64,000 bases of DNA from Candidatus Oscillibacter excrementigallinarum (GTDB lineage Bacteria; Bacillota; Clostridia; Oscillospirales; Oscillospiraceae). Numbering within the stretch: the first letter of the stretch is position 1; each line of letters starts with the position of its first letter. The DNA lies in contig DWZJ01000005.1 of NCBI GenBank assembly GCA_019118245.1, positions 1 through 64,000 on the forward strand. Reading direction: 5' to 3'. The translations under genes and the position numbers were made by a program. Below, one piece after another: positions 11,353-20,441 of the stretch. The notes under the pieces are model-generated. The model saw nothing but the letters and a program-made list of their open reading frames with translations. It made no database searches and was not told where the DNA came from.

Positions 11353-12420
11353 GTCGCTCTCCAGGCCCCAGAACAGCTGCCGCTCTAGGGCGTCCTGCAT
11401 CTCCTTCGCCGTCATCAGGCGCTCCGCCAGGGCCTCGTCCACGGTGTCCGGATAGGTAATGGAGAGAGCACCGTCTTCCAGATCGTAGATGGCGTATGGC
11501 TTTTCCTCCCAGCGGGTACGGATCGCCAGTTCCGACTGCCCGTCTCCGTCCCAGTCCACGTTGGCAAATCCCCGGCTGTCCTTTACGGTCAGCAGGCATT
11601 CCACCTGCCAGTTATCCCATCCGTTTCCCAGCCAGAAGTTCCAGGTATACAAGGAGGCATTGCCTGTGGGGTCCGGGTAGGCGTCCACATACTCATAGCT
11701 GATATCCAGGTAGCCGAATAGGGTGTCCAGGGTCTCCGGGTTGTAATCCATGCCCATACTGCTGCCGACGATATCCATTTCTGTATAATAGGGATAGCCT
11801 GTATTTTCACACACCGTGGCGGTCCCCTGATAGGTCAGGCGGTTCCAGCGGTACTCCAGGTGGTATCCGACGGGATACGTCCCCGGAGTCCCCACTTCCT
11901 GCTCCGTCTGAATGGCGTCGAAGTCGATGTCCTCGCCGCAGCGGAGCCGCAGCAGGTGGCCCGTGTTGGGGACGTCGATGTAAATATAATTCACACCATC
12001 CACTGTCTCCTTCAGGACGATGGAAGAGTACCAGTAATCCTTGTACTCTATCATCAGCGCCCATGCCGCCACCACAGCAGTCACCGCCAGCAGCACCAGC
12101 ACCGCCCCCAGCCGCTGCCAGGAGCGCCGCCGTTCCTTCCGCACGCTGGCCCGGGAGATCGTCAAAAGGTTCTGCATGGATTCCTCCGCTCCTTTCTGTT
12201 CCGCGCGCTCCTGCCGGCGGCAGGCCATCAGCTCCGCCACCGTCAGCTCCAGCGCCGCCGCCAGGGGCTCCAGCAGCGTCACATCCGGGAAGCTCAGGCC
12301 CCGCTCCCATTTGCTCACCGCCTTGTCCGTCACGTGGAGGGCCTCCGCCAGCTGCAGCTGGGTCAGGCCACGCGCCCGGCGGTTCTCCGCGATGAATTGC
12401 CCGAAGGCGTGCATGTCCAT
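11350..12420 (-). CDS. XRE-family HTH membrane-anchored regulator, paralogue of 4431-5462
   Basis: MDMHAFGQFIAENRRARGLTQLQLAEALHVTDKAVSKWERGLSFPDVTLLEPLAAALELTVAELMACRRQ; TM and DWDGDGQSELAIRTRWEEKPYAIYD C-terminus. Confidence 0.85.
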   Translation of the reverse strand: MDMHAFGQFIAENRRARGLTQLQLAEALHVTDKAVSKWERGLSFPDVTLLEPLAAALELTVAELMACRRQERAEQKGAEESMQNLLTISRASVRKERRRSWQRLGAVLVLLAVTAVVAAWALMIEYKDYWYSSIVLKETVDGVNYIYIDVPNTGHLLRLRCGEDIDFDAIQTEQEVGTPGTYPVGYHLEYRWNRLTYQGTATVCENTGYPYYTEMDIVGSSMGMDYNPETLDTLFGYLDISYEYVDAYPDPTGNASLYTWNFWLGNGWDNWQVECLLTVKDSRGFANVDWDGDGQSELAIRTRWEEKPYAIYDLEDGALSITYPDTVDEALAERLMTAKEMQDALERQLFWGLESD

Positions 12421-12697
12421 GGTCCTCACCTCGGGTCCAGTGTACCCCAGCCGGGGGAAAAAGGCAATCAACCAGAAGTCGAGAGGGGTTTTTTCCGTGG
12501 CATCGGCTTGTCTCAGTTGGGTTTTTGTATTGAATGTATAAAAACATAACAAACTTTTGTGCATTTCATCAATAGTATCAAGGGACCTTCCCTGAAACAT
12601 TATCCAGTTCGGCCATAGACACAGGCGGCCTGCCGTGGTATCTTTTTTAGGCACCAGCGGGGAGCTGGTAGTTTGATACAGAAAGGATGTGTTTCCC

Positions 12698-12943
12698 ATG
12701 CGACTGCGTTCCGAAGCGGACATCGAACAGTTCCTGGACGCCGTCAACCAGTGCGGCGGCGACGTGTACCTGAAGAGCCCGGAGGGAGACATTTTTAATT
12801 TGAAGTCCTCCATGTCCCGGTATATCGCCATCGGCCGCCTCATCGAGGAGCAGGGCGATACCCTGGAGCTCTTTGCCGACCGGAAAGAGGATCAGGCCCG
12901 CCTCATGCCCCTGGTGGAGGACCTGATGAAGAACGAGGACTGA
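12698..12943 (+). CDS. small hypothetical protein (81 aa)
   Basis: MRLRSEADIEQFLDAVNQCGGDVYLKSPEGDIFNLKSSMSRYIAIGRLIEEQ; own RBS and following terminator. Confidence 0.75.
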   Translation: MRLRSEADIEQFLDAVNQCGGDVYLKSPEGDIFNLKSSMSRYIAIGRLIEEQGDTLELFADRKEDQARLMPLVEDLMKNED

Positions 12944-12953
12944 GTCCCCGCAA

Positions 12954-12991
12954 AAAGCGCCCGCCCCGAAAGCTCGGGGCGGGCGTTTTCC
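12954..12991. terminator. bidirectional terminator
   Basis: aaaagcgcccgccccgaaagctcggggcgggcgtttt. Confidence 0.75.
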
Positions 12992-12993
12992 GT

Positions 12994-13590
12994 TCACTTG
13001 TCAAAGGACGGGTTCACGAAGTACACGTTCTTCTCGTTCATCTTGTCCTTGGCAAGGCGCAGTCCCTCGCCGAACCGCTGGAAGTGGACGATCTCCCGGG
13101 CCCGGAGGAACTTGATGGCGTCGTTCACGTCCGGGTCGTCGGAGAGCCGCAGGATGTTGTCGTAGGTGACCCGGGCCTTCTGCTCGGCGGCCAGGTCCTC
13201 CGTCAGGTCGGCGATCAGGTCACCCTTCACCGCCATGCTGGCGGCGCTCCAGGGGAAGCCAGAGGCGGCGGTGGGATATACGCCGGTGGTCCGGTCCACG
13301 AAGTAGGTATCAAAGCCCGCGGTCTTGATTTGGTCCTCGGTGAGGTCCCGGGTCAGCTGGTGGACGATGGCGCCGATCATCTCCAGGTGGCCCAGCTCCT
13401 CGGTGCCGATGTCCGTCAGCAGCCCTTTCAATTCTGCGTAGGGCATGGAGTACCGCTGGCTCAGGTACCGCAGGGACGCGCCCAGCTCGCCGTCGGGCCC
13501 GCCGTACTGGGAGATGATGATGGACGCCAGCCTGGGGTTGGTGTTCTTGATCTTCACCGGGTACTGGAGCTTCTTCTCATAGATGAACAT
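12994..13590 (-). CDS. cotJC: manganese catalase family / spore coat protein CotJC
   Basis: MFIYEKKLQYPVKIKNTNPRLASIIISQYGGPDGELGASLRYLSQRYSMP...TDIGTEELGHLEMIGAIVHQL. Confidence 0.93.
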   Translation of the reverse strand: MFIYEKKLQYPVKIKNTNPRLASIIISQYGGPDGELGASLRYLSQRYSMPYAELKGLLTDIGTEELGHLEMIGAIVHQLTRDLTEDQIKTAGFDTYFVDRTTGVYPTAASGFPWSAASMAVKGDLIADLTEDLAAEQKARVTYDNILRLSDDPDVNDAIKFLRAREIVHFQRFGEGLRLAKDKMNEKNVYFVNPSFDK

Positions 13591-14078
13591 CAGGCATTGC
13601 CTCCTTCCTCCCAGGGCCACGGGTCTTTCAGCCAGGCGAAGCCGTCCTCCGGCGTCAGGTCCGTCTGCAGCAGGGGACCGTACATCTTCTGGTACTTCTC
13701 CCGGCCCTCCCTGGCCAGCTTGATATAGGACCAGTACAGCTGCAGGGCCTCCTGGTCCTGGGCGTGGGTGGTGAGGTACAGCCCCAGCTCGTCGATGGCG
13801 AAGTCCAGGGCCATCAGCTCCACCAGGGCGGTGTTGGCCATCTTCGTCTTGGCCTGGATGGCCGCCTTGAAGGGCAGGTCCAGCCCGGGGAACAGGGTGC
13901 CGGTCTGCAGGGCCTCCATCCGGCTGTAGCGGACGGGGTTCTCCTCCTGCATGGGGACAAATGGAAACGCCATGGACGCGCAGGTGCCGGGCAGGGAGCC
14001 CTGGCCGGGCTGGCAGCCGCCGGACGGCGTGGACGGCACGGACGGCGTCGTGGGCGTGTTGGTGTTGGGTTTCTCCAT
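13590..14078 (-). CDS. CotJA-CotJB fusion spore coat protein
   Basis: One frame contains the CotJA-like FPFVPMQEENPVRYSRMEALQTGTLFPGLDLPF followed by the CotJB-like LVELMALDFAIDELGLYLTTHAQDQEALQLYWSYIKLAREGREKYQKMYGPL. Confidence 0.75.
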   Translation of the reverse strand: MEKPNTNTPTTPSVPSTPSGGCQPGQGSLPGTCASMAFPFVPMQEENPVRYSRMEALQTGTLFPGLDLPFKAAIQAKTKMANTALVELMALDFAIDELGLYLTTHAQDQEALQLYWSYIKLAREGREKYQKMYGPLLQTDLTPEDGFAWLKDPWPWEEGGNA

Positions 14079-14244
14079 TCTCGATGGATGCCTCCTTCTG
14101 TGGCAGGGGTGCGCATGGAGTCCATGCGCCCATGCCATCCTATGCGGAGACGGGCCGGGAGGAGCCTGCCCTTGATTTCCACCGCCTGAGCCGCTATAAT
14201 CGGGAATATGGGACCAGCAGGCGGGAATAGGCTTTCCACAGGAG

Positions 14245-14976
14245 GTGCCGCCTGTGATCATTCTGATCCGTAAGCGCCATGTGGCGTATGCGTTGCTGCT
14301 GTGTGGTTTCGTTGCCGGGCTCTTCGCCGTTCTGTGGCATGGGAATGCCGCCTTCACGGCGGCGTTCGCCCCAGGGGAAGAGGCCCCTGTCACCGTGGTG
14401 GTGGACGCCGGCCACGGCGGGGAGGACGGCGGTGCCGTGGCCGGTGACGGCACGGTGGAGAGCGGCCTAAACCTCTCCATCGCCCAGCGGGTGCGGGACC
14501 TGCTGACCTTCGCCGGGGTGCCCACCGCCGTCACCCGGGAGGGGGAGGACGCCATCTACGACCCCGGCAGCGCCACCCTCCGGGAGAAGAAGGTGTCAGA
14601 CCTCCACAACCGGGTGGCACTGGTGAACGATATCCCGAATGCGATCCTGCTGAGCATCCACCAGAACAGCCTGCCGTCGTCGCCCTCCACCCAGGGGGCC
14701 CAGGCCTTCTGGAACCGGCAGGAGGGGGCGGAGGAGCTGGCGGAGTCCGTCCAGACGGCCCTGAACGGCACCATCAATGCCGGAAATGAGAAGAAGGCGA
14801 CCCAGGTGCCGTCCTCCGTGTACTTGATGAAGGAGATCACGGTTCCCGGCGTGCTGGTGGAGTGCGGCTTTCTCTCCAACGCCGCGGAGACGGAGCGGCT
14901 GAAGGACCCGGGGTATCAGACAAAGCTGGCGGCGGCCATCGCGGCGGGCGTACTGACAATTAGAAATGAGGAATGA
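14245..14976 (+). CDS. N-acetylmuramoyl-L-alanine amidase (CwlD-like)
   Basis: VVVDAGHGGEDGGAV...ILLSIHQNSLPSSP...VPGVLVECGFLSNAAETERL (Amidase_3). Confidence 0.88.
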   Translation: MPPVIILIRKRHVAYALLLCGFVAGLFAVLWHGNAAFTAAFAPGEEAPVTVVVDAGHGGEDGGAVAGDGTVESGLNLSIAQRVRDLLTFAGVPTAVTREGEDAIYDPGSATLREKKVSDLHNRVALVNDIPNAILLSIHQNSLPSSPSTQGAQAFWNRQEGAEELAESVQTALNGTINAGNEKKATQVPSSVYLMKEITVPGVLVECGFLSNAAETERLKDPGYQTKLAAAIAAGVLTIRNEE

Positions 14977-15073
14977 GGAATTTTGGTGTCCGGCGGAGCC
15001 GGACAAATTGAAATCGTTCCGCCTGCGGCGGAACACATCAATTTCTAACTCCTAATTCCTAACTCCTAACTCA
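14958..15073 (+). repeat. Heptamer-bounded two-hairpin repeat, copy A
   Basis: attagaaatgaggaatgaggaattttggtgtccggcggagccggacaaattgaaatcgttccgcctgcggcggaacacatcaatttctaactcctaattcctaactcctaact. Confidence 0.9.
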
Positions 15074-15088
15074 CCATGGGAGGTTGCA

Positions 15089-16468
15089 ATGAAGCCAAAG
15101 ACCCTCTTCTACTGCACGGAGTGCGGCAATGAGATGCCCAAGTGGGCGGGGAAGTGCCCGGCCTGTGGAGCGTGGAATACCATTGTGGAGCAGCCCCAGG
15201 CCGCCAAGGCGGCAGGGAAGGGGGGTGTCTCCCGTCCGGCGGGAGGGGGGACCCTCCGCCGGGCCCGGCCGGTGACGGAGCTGGAGGCGGATGAGGAGAT
15301 CCGGTTCCCCACCGGCATGGGGGAGCTGGACCGGGTCCTGGGCGGCGGCGCCGTCAAGGGTTCCCTGGTGCTGGTGGGCGGCGCGCCGGGAATCGGCAAG
15401 TCCACGCTCATGCTCCAGATCTGCGAGAGCCTGTGCCGGGAGAACAAGGTGCTGTATGTATCCGGCGAGGAGTCGGAGCACCAGTTAAAGCTCCGGGCCC
15501 GGCGGCTGAACGTCCAGAGCGAACGGCTGTTCGTCATCTCCGAGACCAGCCTGGGGGACGTGCTGGAGTCCGTGGCGGCGGAGACGCCGGACGTGCTGAT
15601 CGTGGACTCCATCCAGACCCTTTACAACGACGCCCTGGAGTCCCCGGCCGGCAGCGTCAGCCAGGTGAAGGACTGCACCATGGCTCTCATGCAGCTGGCA
15701 AAAGGGCAGGGCATCACGGTGTTCGTCATCGGACACGTCAACAAGGAGGGCTCCATTGCCGGGCCCAAGGTCCTGGAGCACATGGTGGACTGCGTGCTGT
15801 ACTTCGAGGGGGACCAGCACACCGCCTACCGCATCCTGCGGGCGGCAAAGAACCGCTTCGGCGCCACCAATGAGATCGGCGTCTTTGAGATGCGGGACAG
15901 CGGTCTCCAGGAGGTGGAGAACCCCTCGGAAATGCTGCTGTCCGGCCGGCCGGAGGACGCTCCCGGCACCTGCGTCACCTGTGTGATGGAGGGGGCCCGG
16001 CCGGTGCTGGCGGAGATCCAGGCGCTGGCGGTGTCGTCTCCGGCGGGAAATCCCCGCCGCACCAGCAACGGCTTTGACTACAACCGGTTCGCCATGCTGC
16101 TGGCGGTGCTGGAGAAGCGAGGGGGGCTGAAGGTCTCCGCCTGCGACGCGTACCTGAACATCATCGGCGGGCTGAATCTGGACGAGCCCGCGGCGGACCT
16201 GGCGGCGGTGATCGCCCTGGCCTCCAGCTATCTGGACCGGCCGGTTCCGACGGATCTGGTGGCCATCGGGGAGGTGGGCCTCACCGGGGAGCTGCGGTCC
16301 GTCAGCCAGCTGGGCCAGCGGGTCAGCGAGGTCCGGCGGCTGGGCTTCACCCAGTGTCTTATCCCGTCCCGCCGGACCGGGGAGCTCCCGGCGCCGGAGG
16401 GGCTTCGCCTGATCCCGGTGCGGAATATCGGTGAGGCGATCCGAGCCGCCCTGCGTCCGTCGGGATAA
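15089..16468 (+). CDS. radA: DNA repair protein RadA
   Basis: FYCTECGNEMPKWAGKCPACGAWNT Zn finger, GGAPGIGKSTL Walker A, KNRFGATNEIGVFEM. Confidence 0.97.
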   Translation: MKPKTLFYCTECGNEMPKWAGKCPACGAWNTIVEQPQAAKAAGKGGVSRPAGGGTLRRARPVTELEADEEIRFPTGMGELDRVLGGGAVKGSLVLVGGAPGIGKSTLMLQICESLCRENKVLYVSGEESEHQLKLRARRLNVQSERLFVISETSLGDVLESVAAETPDVLIVDSIQTLYNDALESPAGSVSQVKDCTMALMQLAKGQGITVFVIGHVNKEGSIAGPKVLEHMVDCVLYFEGDQHTAYRILRAAKNRFGATNEIGVFEMRDSGLQEVENPSEMLLSGRPEDAPGTCVTCVMEGARPVLAEIQALAVSSPAGNPRRTSNGFDYNRFAMLLAVLEKRGGLKVSACDAYLNIIGGLNLDEPAADLAAVIALASSYLDRPVPTDLVAIGEVGLTGELRSVSQLGQRVSEVRRLGFTQCLIPSRRTGELPAPEGLRLIPVRNIGEAIRAALRPSG

Positions 16469-16583
16469 AGTGGACGCAGGCGCCGCCCAGGGCGGGGAGG
16501 CCTGCCGCCGCGGCGCTGTCCAATGTGCAGACGCCGTCCTGCTGATACACGCATTGGCTGGTACAGGGGATCCAACTCATCAC
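16359..16583 (-). CDS. candidate small Cys-containing protein; 3' part antisense to radA
   Basis: MMSWIPCTSQCVYQQDGVCTLDSAAAAGLPALGGACVHFIP patterned cysteines; downstream part of the ORF is uncertain. Confidence 0.4.
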   Translation of the reverse strand: MMSWIPCTSQCVYQQDGVCTLDSAAAAGLPALGGACVHFIPTDAGRLGSPHRYSAPGSGEAPPAPGAPRSGGTG

Positions 16584-16640
16584 ACATCATCCCAATCTCA
16601 AAGGATTTGGGATTAGCTTGACCGGAAACCGCCGGTTTTA

Positions 16641-16756
16641 TGAGTTAGGAATGAGGAACTAGGAATTTCGGAGTCCGGCAAAGCCGGACAAATTTTAGTC
16701 GTTCCGCCAGCGGCGGAATACATCAATTCCTAACTCCTAATTCCTAATTGCTCATT
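16641..16756 (+). repeat. Heptamer-bounded two-hairpin repeat, copy B
   Basis: tgagttaggaatgaggaactaggaatttcggagtccggcaaagccggacaaattttagtcgttccgccagcggcggaatacatcaattcctaactcctaattcctaatt. Confidence 0.9.
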
Positions 16757-16791
16757 GTCAGAGGGAAGGAGGTTTTGCGGGCAGATAGATG

Positions 16792-16819
16792 ATTGAACAA
16801 AATAAAAATTTTGTTCAAT
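16792..16819. other. 28-bp perfect palindrome (11-6-11), dif-like site candidate
   Basis: attgaacaaaa-taaaaa-ttttgttcaat immediately upstream of a tyrosine recombinase. Confidence 0.45.
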
Positions 16820-16933
16820 TTAGGGGGGGCCAGACCGCTCTGGAGCCGTTTTCAGGCCCACGGCTCTGCCTGGGGCCCTCCGGCGGCCGCTCCAGCGGCT
16901 GCGCCCGGCATCTGCCTGCATACAAATATCGTT

Positions 16934-17950
16934 ATGGCTGATTACCGCATCGAAGCGCCGCAGATCCTGCGGGATTTTCTCTCGTACCACGAGACCATCA
17001 AAGCCCACTCCAAACGGACTGTGGACGAATACTTTCTGGATCTGCGAAATTTCTTCCGCTATCTCAAGCAGTCCCGGGACCCGTCGCTGGCGGACAAGTC
17101 TCTGGACGAGATCGACATCATGGACGTGGATCTGGACTTTGTGGCGTCTGTGACCCTGACGGATATCTACGGCTATATGACGTATCTCTCCCGGGACCGC
17201 ATCCAGCACCAGAACAGCCGGAATTCCGGCTACGGCCTCAACGCCGCGTCCCGGGCCCGGAAGATCGCCACCATCCGGTCCTTCTACAACTATCTCACCA
17301 ACAAGATGCACCTACTTCGTGAAAATCCTGTCAAAGATATGGATTCACCCAAATTGAAGAAAACCTTGCCGAAATACCTGACTTTGGACGAAAGCATCCA
17401 GCTTTTGGATGCTGTGGATGGCAAAAATCAAGAGCGGGACTACTGCATCCTGACGCTGTTCCTCAACTGCGGCCTGCGGATCAGCGAACTGGTGGGATTA
17501 AATCTCTCCGACATCCAGGACGACGCATTGCGGGTGCTGGGCAAAGGCAACAAGGTCCGCATCATCTACCTGAACGACGCCTGTCAGGACGCCATCGCCA
17601 AATACCTGGCGGTGCGGCGGCCCATCACCGGCCGGGACGCAAACGCCCTCTTCCTCTCCGCCCAGAACGAGCGGATCAGCCGCTCCACCGTCCACGCCAT
17701 GGTGAAAAAGCGGCTGGGCCAGGCGGGCATCGACCCGGCGGAGTACAGCTCCCACAAGCTGCGGCACACCGCAGCCACGCTGATGCTGCAAAACGGCGTG
17801 GACGTCCGGGCGGTCCAGGAGGTGCTGGGCCACGACCATCTGAACACCACGGAGATCTACACCCACATCGACAATGAATCCCTCCGGGTAGCCGCAAAGG
17901 CAAATCCCTTGTCACACGTTAGAAAATCAAGAAAAAAGGGGAACGGCTGA
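16934..17950 (+). CDS. tyrosine-type site-specific recombinase (XerC/D-like)
   Basis: GLRISELVGLNLSDI...SSHKLRHTAATLMLQNGVDVRAVQEVLGHDHLNTTEIYTHI catalytic R-HxxR-H-Y motifs. Confidence 0.93.
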   Translation: MADYRIEAPQILRDFLSYHETIKAHSKRTVDEYFLDLRNFFRYLKQSRDPSLADKSLDEIDIMDVDLDFVASVTLTDIYGYMTYLSRDRIQHQNSRNSGYGLNAASRARKIATIRSFYNYLTNKMHLLRENPVKDMDSPKLKKTLPKYLTLDESIQLLDAVDGKNQERDYCILTLFLNCGLRISELVGLNLSDIQDDALRVLGKGNKVRIIYLNDACQDAIAKYLAVRRPITGRDANALFLSAQNERISRSTVHAMVKKRLGQAGIDPAEYSSHKLRHTAATLMLQNGVDVRAVQEVLGHDHLNTTEIYTHIDNESLRVAAKANPLSHVRKSRKKGNG

Positions 17951-17976
17951 GAGGTCTCCCCTCTCAGCCGTCTATT
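17941..17976. terminator. terminator between recombinase and GH18 gene
   Basis: cggctgagaggtctcccctctcagccgtctatttt. Confidence 0.75.
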
Positions 17977-17989
17977 TTGGGATGCGACG

Positions 17990-19666
17990 TCAGCCCAGCA
18001 GGCTGTTCCAGTTCCAGCTCTCCGCCGTGGGCAGGCTGCCCAGCCGCCAGAGAGACACGCCAGTGATGCCCAGGGCCTTGGCGCACCGCAGCTCCGCCTG
18101 GATGCTATCGTCGTCCTGGTACCACAGGAAGTACCGGCCGCCGTCCTCGGTGGTGTAGATGGCGTAGGACTGCTGGTAGGTGTCCGACCAGCCGGTCACG
18201 GTGTCCGGCTGGGCCAGGCGGGATGCCACGGTCTCCGCCGTGGGATATACCGGCGTCCCGGAGGCCAGATTCCCCTCCCCGTCGATCTGCCAGGCGGTGG
18301 CCTTGGCGGAGATGCCCAGCAGTACCTTGTCCGCATCCACCCGGTCCGTCAGGATCTTGAGCCCCAGGTAGACCTGATCCACAGGCGCCGTGGCGGCGGT
18401 GCGGTGATAGGTGGTGCCCACGAAATCGCCCATCTCCCGGGCGTCGTAGTCATAGGCCATCAGGATGAGCTTGTCCGCCAGATCGCCGATGGCGGCGTAA
18501 TCGTAGCCGCTGTAGCTGGCGTCATAGCCCTCGGCCAGGATCGGGGACACGCAGACGTACAGGTCCTTGTCCAGGTCCTCCAGAGCGCCGTCCAGCTCCG
18601 TCAGGAAGGCGGTGAAGTCCGCCCGCTGGGCGCTGCGGAGCCCCTCAAAGTCGATGGTGACGCCGCTGTAGGGGTTCTCCCCGATGGCCCGATAGTCCAC
18701 CGTCACCTCATCCACGATCTGCGCCACCGCCTGGGCCCGGCCCGTGTCGGAGGCCAGCAGGCTCTTCAGGTCCTCCCCCTCCATGAACACGCTCAGGTGC
18801 AGGGGGATGTTCCGGCTGGATAAGTAATCGGTTACTTCCTCATAGCCGCTGGGGATGGCGTACTCGTTGCCGTCCGCGGAGGTGGTGCGGAGTGTGGCGG
18901 TCTCCCCGTCCCAGGTCATGCGGCTCCACCCGGCGCTGACGGCGTCCATGTCCCCTGTCAAATCCAACTGGCTGTAGGATGAGATGGCGTAGAACCCGTG
19001 GACGAAATCCGTGGGGGCGGCGATCTTCTCATAGATCCGCACCAGCATGGCCGCCGCCTGGGCCCGGGTGGCGGTGTTGTCCGGGGAAAACGTGGTGGCG
19101 GAGGTGCCGTTGGTCATGCCGATGGTGTAGGCGATGGTGATGTACCCGATCTTGTCCCCGGGCAGGTCCACGAACGGCGTGCCGCCGTGGATGCGGGAAT
19201 AGGTGGACGAAGCCTCGTTCAGCCGCTCCGCCGCGCTCTTGAGCCCCAGGGCCCGGACCAGCATCTCCGCCATCTCCCCCCGGGTGATGGCGTCGCCGGG
19301 CCGGAAGCTGCCGCCGGTGTCGGCCACGTCGTGGGCCGCGGCGGTCTCGATGGCGCTGTACCAGCCCAGGGAGGCGGGCACGTCGCTGTAGGAGGGCGTC
19401 TGGGGCGTCACCGCGTCCCAGCCCATCATCCGCACCAGCACCGCCGCGAATTGGGCACGGGTCATGGGGTCGCTGTAGCCGAAGGTGGCGGCGTTGTAAC
19501 CGCCCATCAGGCCGTGATCCACGGCCTTGGCCACCTCGTCCGCCAGAGCGCTGGAGGCGGGCACGTCGGCAAAGCCCGTCTCCACAGCGCCGGCGGACGG
19601 CACCAGCAGGCCCGCCGTCAGCGCCGCTGTCAGCAGGCCGGACAACCACTTCTTCATGGAGACCAC
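17990..19666 (-). CDS. S-layer homology (SLH) domain, glycosyl hydrolase family 18-like protein
   Basis: SLH repeats (FADVPASSALADEVAKAVDHGLMGGYN...) plus GVTIDFEGL and LILMAYDYDAREMG (GH18/SpoVK-type). Confidence 0.85.
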   Translation of the reverse strand: MVSMKKWLSGLLTAALTAGLLVPSAGAVETGFADVPASSALADEVAKAVDHGLMGGYNAATFGYSDPMTRAQFAAVLVRMMGWDAVTPQTPSYSDVPASLGWYSAIETAAAHDVADTGGSFRPGDAITRGEMAEMLVRALGLKSAAERLNEASSTYSRIHGGTPFVDLPGDKIGYITIAYTIGMTNGTSATTFSPDNTATRAQAAAMLVRIYEKIAAPTDFVHGFYAISSYSQLDLTGDMDAVSAGWSRMTWDGETATLRTTSADGNEYAIPSGYEEVTDYLSSRNIPLHLSVFMEGEDLKSLLASDTGRAQAVAQIVDEVTVDYRAIGENPYSGVTIDFEGLRSAQRADFTAFLTELDGALEDLDKDLYVCVSPILAEGYDASYSGYDYAAIGDLADKLILMAYDYDAREMGDFVGTTYHRTAATAPVDQVYLGLKILTDRVDADKVLLGISAKATAWQIDGEGNLASGTPVYPTAETVASRLAQPDTVTGWSDTYQQSYAIYTTEDGGRYFLWYQDDDSIQAELRCAKALGITGVSLWRLGSLPTAESWNWNSLLG

Positions 19667-19744
19667 CCTCTCTTGTACAAGTTAGTCCCATGATAGCGCA
19701 AAGGAGCGGCACCAAAAATGAACGAATTGTAAATTTTCCCCCGC

Positions 19745-20248
19745 TCACGGCCGGATGGTGCCAAGCATATGGAGGAACCGGATGTCCTGGAAGGTGTAGG
19801 TGGACAGGGGCCGGTTGTCGGCGTCGTAGCTGTGGGCGGCAATCAGCACCGTCTCCAGGGTGATGGGGGCCGTCACCCGCACCACCACCGGCGTGTGCTG
19901 GAATTCCTGGCCGTTGAAGCTCAGCTGGACCAGGTCCCCGGGCCGCAGGTCCTCCAGGGCGCAGGGCTGGGCCACGGGACCCACAGAGGGCGTGCCGCGG
20001 GTCATGAAGTTCCAGAAGTAGGGCACCCCGGTCCAGGAGGGGGACTTCTGGTTGGCGTCGATGTAGTACCAGCCGAAGTCCGGGGTGAAGTTCATGACGC
20101 CGCTGCCGGCGAACACGCACTGGGAGGCGAAGTTGGTGCAGTCCCCTCCCAAATTCTCATAGTCATAGAAGGCCGGGTTCCGGCCATAGGCCCACTGGTG
20201 GGCGTACAGCACAGCGGCGCTGCGGTCGTAGTCTGCGAAAAAGCGCAT
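19745..20248 (-). CDS. amidase domain-containing protein
   Basis: YDRSAAVLYAHQWAYGRNPAFYDYENLGGDCTNFASQCVFAGSGVMN (putative amidase domain). Confidence 0.85.
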   Translation of the reverse strand: MRFFADYDRSAAVLYAHQWAYGRNPAFYDYENLGGDCTNFASQCVFAGSGVMNFTPDFGWYYIDANQKSPSWTGVPYFWNFMTRGTPSVGPVAQPCALEDLRPGDLVQLSFNGQEFQHTPVVVRVTAPITLETVLIAAHSYDADNRPLSTYTFQDIRFLHMLGTIRP

Positions 20249-20299
20249 GGGCTTCCCTCCTCTTCCCGCCAGTGTATGCGGAAGAGGGGCGTTTGGTCA

Positions 20300-20441
20300 G
20301 TTAGGAATTAGGAGTTAGGAATTAGGAGTTAGGAATTAGGAATTGATGTGCTCCGCCTGCGGCGGAACAATAAAAATGGGTCCGGCTTTGCCGGACCCAG
20401 AAATTCCTCATTCCTCATTCCTCATTCCTAATTCCTAATTC
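20300..20441 (-). repeat. Heptamer-bounded two-hairpin repeat, copy C
   Basis: (ttaggaa/ttaggag)x6 - ttgatgtgctccgcctgcggcggaac - ggtccggctttgccggacc - (tcattcc)x3(taattcc)x2. Confidence 0.9.

Noticed and set aside
16793-16941. Leader peptide ORF overlapping the recombinase start
   Set aside because: An ATG at 16789 gives a ~50-codon frame ending at the recombinase ATG, but RBS spacing is poor and the sequence looks compositional.
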